From NCBI GenBank assembly GCA_030037185.1, contig JASHRR010000759.1, positions 1 through 25,769 on the forward strand: a stretch of 25,769 bases of DNA. The letters are read 5' to 3'. The translations under genes were made by a program, and so were the position numbers. This DNA is from Xanthobacteraceae bacterium. Its GTDB lineage: Bacteria; Pseudomonadota; Alphaproteobacteria; Rhizobiales; Xanthobacteraceae. Below the pieces are notes generated by a model, which searched no databases, had not been told where the DNA came from, and saw only the letters and a program-made list of their open reading frames with translations. Positions within the stretch are counted from its first letter, which is position 1. Each line of letters opens with the position of its first letter. Positions 16,027 to 23,190 of this stretch are shown here, one piece after another.

Positions 16027-16995
16027 ATGAGGCACCTATCGACGAAGACAACAGCACTGGCGTTCGCAGGGCTCGCCGCAACCGCGACGCTCGCCCGCGC
16101 ACAGCAGGACTATCCGACGAAGCCGATCCATTTCATCGCCACCGAGGTGATCGGATCGGCAACGGATATCCAGGCACGCATTATCGCCAAAGGCATGGCT
16201 CCGCTGCTTGGCCAGCGGATCGAGATTGAGAACATATTCGGCGAGCCGGGGCTCCAGAAGGCTGTCAAATCCGCGCCCGACGGTTACACCATCGTTTACG
16301 GCGGCGCCGGGACGCTGGCGATCCTCCCCCACATCAAGAAGGTGTCGTTCGACCCGTTGCACGATCTCACGCCGGTTGGCCGTTTCGCGATCAGCCCGAC
16401 GCTGCTCGCAGTCAATCCGTCACTGCCGGCCCACGATGTCGCAGAGCTCGTCGCCCTGATGAAAGCTAATCCCGGGAAGCTCAAGATGTCGACGGCCGGG
16501 GCCGGCACAGCCGGCCACTTCGCGGGCGAGATGTTCATCGCCATGGCCGGCGTGAAGCCGGTCGTCGTTCACTATCCGGGCGGCGGCCCCGCGATCGAGG
16601 CGGTGGTCAACAACGACTCGCAGTGGACTATGGCGCCCATCGCGGGCCGCCTGCCACACGTGCGCAGCGGAAAGCTTCGCGCGCTCGCCACCGGCGGAAC
16701 CACGCGCCTAGCGGCGCTGCCGGATGTGCCGACGATCGCGGAATCCGGCTACCCGGGTTACAACTCGGTCGGCTGGGCGGGTATCTACGTGCCGAACGGC
16801 ACGCCGCAACCGATCATCGACAAGCTCAACGCCGCCATCGTCAAGGCCGTCACCCTGCCGGAGGTCAAAGAGGAATTTGCCCAACAGGGCGTCGAGGGCG
16901 CAAGCAGCACTCAGGCCGAAGTCGCCAAGATGCTGCGCGAAGATTACGTCCATATCGGCGAACTCGCGCGCAGCATCGGGCTTAGCGCGGAATGA
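16027..16995 (+). CDS. Bug-family periplasmic solute-binding protein (TctC type), copy 2
   Basis: 322 residues from the ATG at 16027, preceded by GGGAGGG; an in-frame ATG 21 codons upstream would spoil the signal peptide. Export signal about 1-26 (LARAQ). It aligns end to end with the preceding gene product, by eye about two thirds identical and closest in the second half (STAGAGTAGHFAGEMFIAM, GGGPAIEAVV, PNGTPQPIIDKL). The first loop again lacks the GG (TEVIGSATDIQAR). The residues lining the early part of the cleft differ more between the two copies, as expected if they bind different but related ligands. There are 152 bases between the genes, with its own ribosome site and room for a promoter. 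No transporter subunits are adjacent. Confidence 0.93.
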   Translation: MRHLSTKTTALAFAGLAATATLARAQQDYPTKPIHFIATEVIGSATDIQARIIAKGMAPLLGQRIEIENIFGEPGLQKAVKSAPDGYTIVYGGAGTLAILPHIKKVSFDPLHDLTPVGRFAISPTLLAVNPSLPAHDVAELVALMKANPGKLKMSTAGAGTAGHFAGEMFIAMAGVKPVVVHYPGGGPAIEAVVNNDSQWTMAPIAGRLPHVRSGKLRALATGGTTRLAALPDVPTIAESGYPGYNSVGWAGIYVPNGTPQPIIDKLNAAIVKAVTLPEVKEEFAQQGVEGASSTQAEVAKMLREDYVHIGELARSIGLSAE

Positions 16996-17040
16996 GGGAA
17001 GGGGCGACTCCCGGCGGACAAGCCAAACCCCGACGAGCTT

Positions 17041-17058
17041 GGCGCGCGCGAGCGCGCC
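17041..17058. terminator. GC hairpin between convergent genes
   Basis: GGCGCGC and GCGCGCC pair perfectly around GCGA, and TTTG follows on the plus strand. It lies between the second Bug gene (plus) and the aminotransferase (minus), whose 3' ends face each other, so it may serve both. The T tract is minimal. Confidence 0.4.
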
Positions 17059-17092
17059 TTTGCCCGACCCACCAGTCTCCCACTGCGCATTA

Positions 17093-18346
17093 TCACACCG
17101 TGGACCGCTCCACGTTGGCGATGCGGCTCGGCACGCTGAATTGGCGGCGGCACACATCAGCCAGCACCGCCATGCCTTCGCGGATGTCCGCGTGAGACGG
17201 ATGGCCGAAACACAGCCGTAGCCGGCTCTTGCCATAAGGCTTGTCCGGCGACCATTCGAAGCCCGGATTAATGGCGACGCCTGCCGCGAGGGCGGCCTGG
17301 GCGAGCTTTTGGGTGTCAACCACGTCGGGCAGCTTGACCCACAGGAAGATGCCGCCCCTCGGTTCATCGAACTCGGCCGCGGTGCCGAACTGCTCGGCGA
17401 GCGATTCCATCATGGTTTCGAGCTTGGCACGTAACGCCCGCCTCAGTTCCGGCACGTGGGCGGCAAAATGCGACTCGCAGTATTCGGCGAGCACCATCTG
17501 CTCGAGGGCGCCGGTGCCGGCGTCGGTCTTGAGCGGCAGCATGCGCGACAGCAGCGCCCAGTCGGCCACCACGTATCCGACCCGCAGCGCCGGCGCGATC
17601 GATTTGGAAAATGAACCGATGTGAATGACGTTCCGGCTCTGGCTCAGCGCGTAAATCGCCGCCGGCCGTTTGCCGTCCCAGATGAGGTCGGCATAGCAGT
17701 CGTCTTCGAAGATCGGCACGTTGTGGGCTTCGGCCAGGCGCAGCAGCTCCAGCCGCCGCTGTTCGCCCATGATAGTGCCGGTCGGGTTTTGCACCGTGGG
17801 GATGGTGTAGATGTATTTGGGCTGGACGCCGCGCGCCTTGAGATCGTCGAGCGCGGCGGACAGCGCATCGAGGCGCAGCCCTTCGTTATCGAGCGGCACC
17901 CCGATGGCCTTGACGCCGAGACGGGCAAGGCGGTTGAGCGAGCCGAAATACGTGACCTGCTCGACCAGCACGGTGTCGCCGTGCGAAAGCAGGAGGCCGT
18001 TGACCAGCTCTATCCCCTGGAGCGAGCCCGAGGTGATAAGAATCTCATCTGCGGTGCAGGAAATTCCCGCGTCGGCCCTGAGCTTCCCGACGAGAAATTC
18101 GCGCAGCCGCCGATAGCCGAGGGAGCCGCTTTCGAGCCCATAGGTCGCTAGCGTCTTGCCCTCGCGCTTGAGCACGGAGGTTGCCGCCGAGATCAATTCG
18201 TCGACCGGCACCTGCGCGGCGTCGTTGTGGCCGCCGATGAAATTGTACTTGGGAAATCCGTTCCACCTCCCCGCCGGGGCCGGCAGATCGGCCGCCAGCA
18301 GAGTGCCGAAGTCGAACGGTTTGGCGGCGGTCACGAATGTGTCCAT
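17093..18346 (-). CDS. PLP-dependent aminotransferase (class I/II, 2-aminoadipate transaminase-like)
   Basis: 417 residues, fold type I. Visible: the ATYGLESGSLGYRRLREFL segment near 67-85; ITSGSLQGIEL; substrate and cofactor residues in VQNPTG (Asn187) and FEDDCYADL (Asp215/216, Tyr218); Schiff-base Lys248 in IGSFSKSIAPALRVGYV; and the carboxylate-binding Arg in SRLRLCFGHPS near the end. This is the pattern of the subgroup that includes LysN-type 2-aminoadipate and aromatic or branched-chain transaminases and the catalytic half of MocR regulators. There is no winged-helix domain in front, so it is an enzyme and not a MocR regulator. The donor is probably glutamate or another amino acid; the acceptor cannot be told. 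CTGGAG six bases before the ATG is the ribosome site. It follows the GST gene by 60 bases on the same strand. Confidence 0.92.
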   Translation of the reverse strand: MDTFVTAAKPFDFGTLLAADLPAPAGRWNGFPKYNFIGGHNDAAQVPVDELISAATSVLKREGKTLATYGLESGSLGYRRLREFLVGKLRADAGISCTADEILITSGSLQGIELVNGLLLSHGDTVLVEQVTYFGSLNRLARLGVKAIGVPLDNEGLRLDALSAALDDLKARGVQPKYIYTIPTVQNPTGTIMGEQRRLELLRLAEAHNVPIFEDDCYADLIWDGKRPAAIYALSQSRNVIHIGSFSKSIAPALRVGYVVADWALLSRMLPLKTDAGTGALEQMVLAEYCESHFAAHVPELRRALRAKLETMMESLAEQFGTAAEFDEPRGGIFLWVKLPDVVDTQKLAQAALAAGVAINPGFEWSPDKPYGKSRLRLCFGHPSHADIREGMAVLADVCRRQFSVPSRIANVERSTV

Positions 18347-18406
18347 GATAACTCCAGGCAGCGTTCTCGGCCTATCGAATTAGAGCATTCTTGCTGGCCT
18401 GCAGCT

Positions 18407-19084
18407 TTAAGATATGGTCACGAACGGCTGCTCTTTTACCGCCCCGACCAGCCCGTAGAACGCCTCGTTGACCTTCGGCCATGCCGGCAGCTTCGCCATG
18501 TTGTCGAGCCAACGTCTGATGTTCGGATATGCCGAAAAATCGACCTTGATGATCTCGCCGATCGACACCAGGCAGGCGCCGAAATAGTCGGCAATCGTAA
18601 CCTGATCGCCGCACAGATAACTCTTGTCGGGGCCGATCCAGTGATCATTGAGCACCTTCAGCCAGCGCTTGGAGTGTTCCCTGCCCATTTCGAGGGTGGC
18701 GGCCTGGGCCTCGTCGCTGCGCCCTTTGAAGTTCGGGAACAGCTGCGGGTAGCACAGCCCGTAACCAAAATCGCGATAGAAGTTGGTGTTGATCCAATCC
18801 ATCACCTCGTTGACCCTGGCCCGCTGCTTGAGGTCCTTGGGGTAGGCCGGTGAGCCGACCTTATCGGCAAGGTATTTTAGAATCGCCGAGCTTTCGGTAA
18901 GGCGCAGGTCGCCATCTTCGAGCATCGGCACCAGGCAGTTCGGATTGATGGCGGAATAGGGCGGCTGATAATGCGCGCCGGTCATGATATCGACCTCTTC
19001 CTCCTCCACCGGGACCTGGTGCTCGGCGATAAACAGCCGCACGGGCCTGCTCGTTGTCGATACAGGGTGCATGTAGAGCTTCAT
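18407..19084 (-). CDS. glutathione S-transferase family protein
   Basis: 225 residues. The N-terminal thioredoxin-like domain (1-80) starts MKLYMHPVSTTSRPVRLFI with a Ser/Thr cluster at 9-12 where theta-like enzymes carry the catalytic Ser, and includes NCLVPMLEDG with the cis-Pro and LTESSAILKYLA for the glutathione gamma-Glu. The C-terminal helical domain (about 90-215) has the N-capping motif QVTIADYFGA. The organisation is closest to theta-class and dichloromethane-dehalogenase-like GSTs; the substrate cannot be inferred. A strong AGGGAGGGAG site precedes the ATG. It is followed by the aminotransferase gene after 60 bases, probably in one transcript. The reason for the pairing is not evident. 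Confidence 0.92.
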   Translation of the reverse strand: MKLYMHPVSTTSRPVRLFIAEHQVPVEEEEVDIMTGAHYQPPYSAINPNCLVPMLEDGDLRLTESSAILKYLADKVGSPAYPKDLKQRARVNEVMDWINTNFYRDFGYGLCYPQLFPNFKGRSDEAQAATLEMGREHSKRWLKVLNDHWIGPDKSYLCGDQVTIADYFGACLVSIGEIIKVDFSAYPNIRRWLDNMAKLPAWPKVNEAFYGLVGAVKEQPFVTIS

Positions 19085-19417
19085 GGTCCGTCTCCCTCCC
19101 TGGAAAATACCGCCTTACCGCAGCGTGTTTGAGTCGCGTGCAACGGCATACGCAGGCTTGTCCCGCGTATCTATCCGCTTGCAAAAAGTGTTTTGCTTTC
19201 GATGGATCGCGGGGTCAAGCTCGATCAAGACGGGCGGCAGGCGGGCTTTCGCGCGCCGACCCAGCCGGCCACGTGTATCGCGCCGCAAATGCCTATATAA
19301 TGGGAATTGCCGATGACAATGTACGCCTATACCAGCACGTAACGTGCAGTCCGGATTGGGGAAATCCGACTGCCGCGAGGAGCCAGAACGCCGGGCGTTC
19401 GATGAGGTCGGATCGGC
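19085..19417. promoter_or_regulatory. divergent intergenic region, GST and ABC exporter
   Basis: 333 bases between the GST start (minus) and the ABC ATPase start (plus). A consensus-like -10 box TATAAT (19296-19301, within CTATATAATGGG) points toward the ABC genes, giving a leader of about 110 bases, but no good -35 is seen at the right distance. No gene is evident within it. Confidence 0.35.
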
Positions 19418-20179
19418 ATGATTGAAGCCATCGACCGGGGCGCCGGTTTCAACACGTCTTCCGGCGCAAGATCGCTGATCGCGCTGCGCGGCGTCAGCCG
19501 TATGCATGACGGCGGCGCGATCGCGGCGCTCCGAAATGTCGACCTGCAGATCGGCGAGGGCGACTGTGTCGCCGTCGTCGGCGCGAGTGGCAGCGGCAAG
19601 AGCAGCCTGATCAATATCCTGTGCGGCATCGACTATCCGACCTCCGGGCATGTGATCTGGCAAGGGCGGGCTATTCGCAAGAAAAGCGATTGGGTGTGGT
19701 TGCGGCGTCTGCGCATCGGCATCGTGTTCCAAGAATTCAACCTTATTCCGACGCTCACGGTGCTGGAAAACGTCGAACTCGCACTCCTCGGCCGTGGCAT
19801 GTCCGCAAAGCATCGCTATATCCGCGCCGGGATGGTGCTCGGCCGCGTCGGTTTGGATCATCGTCCGCACCACCTGGTCACGAGGCTCTCCGGCGGAGAG
19901 CGTCAACGCGTGGCAATCGCGCGCGCCATCGTCAGTGAACCGAAGCTGCTGCTCGCTGACGAACCGACCGGAAATCTAGACAGCGCCAGTGCCATCAAGA
20001 TTGCTGATCTCTTGTTCGGCCTGCACGGGATGACCGGCATGACCCTCATTCTGGTCACCCACGACGACGCGCTCGCGGCCCGGTGCGCCCGACAGATCAG
20101 GCTTCGCGACGGCACGGTGGTTGACGATACGCTCCGGGCGTCGCTCTCCGGGACGCTCGCAGCCCGGTCCAAGGCATGA
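19418..20179 (+). CDS. ABC transporter ATPase (LolD/MacB type)
   Basis: 253 residues with all nucleotide-binding motifs: Walker A GASGSGKSS (55-63), Q loop (Gln105, VFQEFNLIPTLTVLENV), signature LSGGERQRVAIARA (157-170), Walker B LLLADEP (177-183) with the D loop GNLDS, and switch His215 (VTHDD). The FNLIPTLTVLENV and LADEPTGNLDS wording is typical of the LolD/MacB/FtsE group, which works with FtsX-like permeases on lipoproteins, antibiotics or envelope signals and not on sugar or amino-acid import. The last four bases overlap the permease start (ATGA), so the two are translationally coupled. About 20 extra residues precede the ATPase fold. There is no membrane fusion protein gene next to it. 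Confidence 0.96.
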   Translation: MIEAIDRGAGFNTSSGARSLIALRGVSRMHDGGAIAALRNVDLQIGEGDCVAVVGASGSGKSSLINILCGIDYPTSGHVIWQGRAIRKKSDWVWLRRLRIGIVFQEFNLIPTLTVLENVELALLGRGMSAKHRYIRAGMVLGRVGLDHRPHHLVTRLSGGERQRVAIARAIVSEPKLLLADEPTGNLDSASAIKIADLLFGLHGMTGMTLILVTHDDALAARCARQIRLRDGTVVDDTLRASLSGTLAARSKA

Positions 20180-21294
20180 ACCTTCTCAGCCTTGCACTGC
20201 ACAATCTCAAGCGACGACCCGTCTGCACCTGCCTGTCGGTCCTCGGCATCGGACTCGCGGTCGGCGGCGCGCTCGCGTTCATGAGCTTCTCGCGCAGCAT
20301 TCAGGATAGCACCCGCGAAGGCATTGACGAGATCGGCGGCGACCTCATCATCATCGATAAAGGCGCATCCGACATTTTCGGCGGCTTCATCCCGGAACGG
20401 ACCGTCGAGCGCATTGCGGCAATCGCCGGTGTCGTGCGGGTGTCGGGAGTGCTTGTTGCGTTCGCGCCCAACGGGGCTGCCAACAATGTGCTCACTTTTG
20501 GATGGCCCGATGCGAGCGACTTGTGGAAAAGGGTTCCGCTGCGCGAAGGCCGAGTTCCGGCGCCAGGCGAACGGCACGCGGCGGTGCTGGGCGGATCGGT
20601 GGCGGCTTCGTTGGGACGCCAGCTTGATGACGAAATGGAGCTTTTTGGCGAGACCTTCCGTGTCGTCGGCATCGCGGCTTATGCGTCGAGCGTCAATCGC
20701 AGCCTGGCTCTTGTGCGGCTTGCGGATCTGCAGGAAGCGAGTGACCGGCCGCGCCACGTCACCATCGCCAATGTCACGGTGGAAAAACGCGAGGATCGCA
20801 CTGAACTCGCGCGCGTCCGAGAGCAAATCGAGACTTTGGGCAATGTCGTCGCCGCGACGCCCGACGAGGTCGTCGATCACGATCGCAATTTTGCAATCCT
20901 TGACGCGGTGTCGCGCGCAATCGCGATCATCGCGGTGGCAGTGTGTGCGCTCAACGTGCTGACCGTGTTGGTGCTGGCAACGCACGAGCGCACGCGCGAG
21001 ATCGGCATTCTTGCCGCGATCGGGTGGAGCAAGGGACGAATTATGAAATTCATCGTGATTGAAGGAATATTGATATACGCGATCGGCTGCGGCCTCGGTG
21101 TGTTCTTTGGCTTGCTCGCCGAATACGCGTTTCCTCGCATACCGACAATCGGCAATCTGATTTCGTTCAAGTCAAGTATCGGGCTGATCGCACCGCTTAT
21201 TAGCGCGGCCTTTTTGCTGTGCGTTCTCGTGGCCCTACTGCCCGCATGGCGGGCGGCGCGGATGCTCCCCGCCGAGGCGTTGCGGCGGACGTAG
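20176..21294 (+). CDS. FtsX-like ABC permease (MacB type)
   Basis: 372 residues. One helix near 18-40, a large extracytoplasmic domain (about 41-235) of MacB_PCD type (DEIGGDLIIID, VVRVSGVLVAF, AAVLGGSVAASLG, FRVVGI), then three helices forming the FtsX domain: about 245-268, THERTREIGILAAIGWSKGRI followed by a helix near 290-315, and a last helix near 335-360 ending PAWRAARMLPAEALRRT. The THERTREIG coupling segment, where the ATPase docks, is intact. Four membrane helices agree with the MacB/LolCE topology. It forms a transporter with the ATPase encoded just before it. Without an HlyD-like partner or porin nearby, it may act as a mechanotransmitter in the inner membrane. Substrate unknown. 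Confidence 0.95.
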   Translation: MNLLSLALHNLKRRPVCTCLSVLGIGLAVGGALAFMSFSRSIQDSTREGIDEIGGDLIIIDKGASDIFGGFIPERTVERIAAIAGVVRVSGVLVAFAPNGAANNVLTFGWPDASDLWKRVPLREGRVPAPGERHAAVLGGSVAASLGRQLDDEMELFGETFRVVGIAAYASSVNRSLALVRLADLQEASDRPRHVTIANVTVEKREDRTELARVREQIETLGNVVAATPDEVVDHDRNFAILDAVSRAIAIIAVAVCALNVLTVLVLATHERTREIGILAAIGWSKGRIMKFIVIEGILIYAIGCGLGVFFGLLAEYAFPRIPTIGNLISFKSSIGLIAPLISAAFLLCVLVALLPAWRAARMLPAEALRRT

Positions 21295-21384
21295 GCTAGC
21301 CGCTCTCCGGCGGATTGCGGCGCCGCTGCAACCGTTCGAATTCTGCGCCGGAAGTCGAGGCGTCAATGCGTCAAGGATGGCCGC

Positions 21385-22011
21385 TCATTCGGCGCTGCGC
21401 GCCTCGATGATCTTGATGAGGTCATCCACCACGAAGCAGGATTGGACGAGGCGCAAGCCCGCCGCCGGAACATATTGTTCAGTCCTGCGGTCGAAGCCGG
21501 CGCCGTAGGCCCACTGGATCCAGGGCTCCCAAAGCCTGGTCATCGCGCGGCGAATCGCGCCCTGCGGACGGGTGTAATCGAGAAGCCGAATGATGCCGCC
21601 CGGTTTTGTCACGCGTTTGAGTTCGCCCAAGGCCGGGACCTGCAACTCCTCCGGAAGGACACAGAACAGAAATGTCGCGACGGCCGCGTCGAAATGCCGG
21701 TCCGGCAGCTTGATCCGGGTCACATCCATTTCGTGCAGCTCGATCTCGGCGGCCGCCGAACGGCACCTGCGGGCGGCGCGCGCCAACATCGCCGGGCTGA
21801 GATCGATGCCCACAACCCTGGCGCCGGGCGGATAGAATGGAAAATTGCGTCCCGTGCCCACGCCGGCGTCGAGTATCACGCCTGACAGCCCGGCAAACAG
21901 CTGCGGCCTGATGTTACGGTATCGACCATATTCGAACGGCAGCTCCAGAAGATCATAGAACGGCGCGATCCGCTGGTAGCGCGCGAAATTCGAGGTCTCA
22001 GATGTCATCAT
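21385..22011 (-). CDS. class I SAM-dependent methyltransferase (UbiE/PmtA-like)
   Basis: 208 residues from the ATG at 22011; the frame is open 16 codons further and the ribosome site is unclear, so the start is tentative. Motif I VILDAGVGTGRNFPFY binds S-adenosylmethionine; motif II is VVGIDLSPAMLARA; motif III region DAAVATFLFCVLPEE; then LKRVTKPGGIIRLLDY. The N-terminal ARYQRIAPFYDLLELPFEYGRY and the C-terminal WAYGAGFDRRTEQYV resemble the group holding ubiquinone/menaquinone and rhizobial phosphatidylethanolamine N-methyltransferases. The substrate could be a lipid or quinone head group; the sequence alone does not settle this. It converges on the ABC permease gene with a 90-base gap. Confidence 0.88.
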   Translation of the reverse strand: MMTSETSNFARYQRIAPFYDLLELPFEYGRYRNIRPQLFAGLSGVILDAGVGTGRNFPFYPPGARVVGIDLSPAMLARAARRCRSAAAEIELHEMDVTRIKLPDRHFDAAVATFLFCVLPEELQVPALGELKRVTKPGGIIRLLDYTRPQGAIRRAMTRLWEPWIQWAYGAGFDRRTEQYVPAAGLRLVQSCFVVDDLIKIIEARSAE

Positions 22012-22261
22012 GGAGAGATCATCCCACCGATTTTGCGCCCAACAAGGTTGTGGCGCCACGACAGCGCAGCCGCGCGCCCGGACAAACTAGCAGATTGATC
22101 CTTGCTCATTGGCGGTGGCGGCGAACGCTCACAACTGCGGCGGGCAATGCGGCGCGCCGGCGGCGGCGCCGAAAAGCGACCGGAATGCATTCTGAGGTTT
22201 GAGATTTTTCACGAGCTGTGCCATCGAATCTGGTAGCGAGGCCGGCAAATGGAGATAGCGG

Positions 22262-22576
22262 ATGAAGACGTTGATTGGGGTTGCGGCGCTGCTTGCCGCC
22301 ACGGCGACCACCGGTGCGGCAGCTGACAGACGGGTCGAGCCGCAATATTCGCCGGCCGTCGCGCAGTTTTCCTACAGTTGGACCGCAATGCCACTGCTGC
22401 CGCGCCAGCTTCAAAATCATTGCGGCTATTACGAGGGCCATTTTATTTGTGCCGACCACTGCGGCACCGAATATCAGGTCTATTACTGCCCGAACACTGC
22501 GAGTGGCTGCTGTCACGTCGGGCGCGGATATTGCGACGGCGGCGGCAGGCTGCGCTGTAGCCCGGCTTTGTTCTAA
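22262..22576 (+). CDS. small secreted eight-cysteine protein
   Basis: 104 residues. The signal peptide (MKTLIGVAALLAATATTGAAA, cleavage near residue 21) is followed by an 80-residue mature domain with eight Cys: NHCGYY, FICADHC, VYYCP, SGCCHVG, GYCDGG and LRCSP. Eight Cys in such a small exported protein suggest four disulphides and a compact knot-like fold, stable outside the cell. GGAG precedes the ATG. I know no family for it. It diverges from the methyltransferase gene across 250 bases and is followed by a long gap. Its base composition is like its neighbours, so it does not look newly acquired. Confidence 0.75.
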   Translation: MKTLIGVAALLAATATTGAAADRRVEPQYSPAVAQFSYSWTAMPLLPRQLQNHCGYYEGHFICADHCGTEYQVYYCPNTASGCCHVGRGYCDGGGRLRCSPALF

Positions 22577-23190
22577 CCTCGAAGTGCGGGCATCGCGCCC
22601 GCGGTTTGTGCTCTTACCGAAGAAGCGGACGAGACGCCCGCTTCTGCGCACCCATGAGCTTACCCGGATGACGAGAGCGAAGCCGGGAGAGTTCCGGACC
22701 GGCGGCAACCCGCTAACCGTCCGCCCGCACGCATCGAACGCTCCGCTAACCGAGATGCTCGCTGACTGAGCCACCCGACCGGTTCAATCCTGGCCACGTT
22801 CTTGGTCAACAAACCACAACACCGTATTTTGGAGTGACCAACCGGGCGGCGTTGTCGGCGATACCCCGGTCGGACAGTGCGATGAGCGCGGTAATTCGCC
22901 GGCCGTGTTGACCGCTCGTGCGATCCGCCCGGTTGGGCGACGCCGCCCCGCCACAGTTCCAAGACGCAACTCATCGCCCTCTGGCGACAGGCCAATCACC
23001 AGCACCGCTATAACGCTGGGGAGCCTGGCGCGTTCCGTCCCCTTGCCGAGGGGGTGCCTTGCGAGGCGGCGAAGCGACGGCAGGCTGCTTTGGCACTGCC
23101 CGGTCGCGCTGCAGAAATTGCCTTATCAGCGGAACGTTTAGGTGTCGAAAGCCTTGACAACGAGCGGAGCAAAGCGATTTCGGAACGAGA
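22577..23190. other. gap before the penicillin-binding protein gene
   Basis: About 610 bases without a convincing gene. Near the left end two hairpins could end the cysteine-rich protein's message: GCGGGC / GCCCGC (about 22587-22602) and AGAAGCGG / CCGCTTCT (about 22620-22644), neither with a T tract. Short overlapping frames from 22660 on are Arg-rich and without start signals. Confidence 0.4.

Noticed and set aside
19903..20985. 360-codon minus-strand frame
   Set aside because: Shadow of the ABC ATPase and permease genes, which carry all expected motifs.
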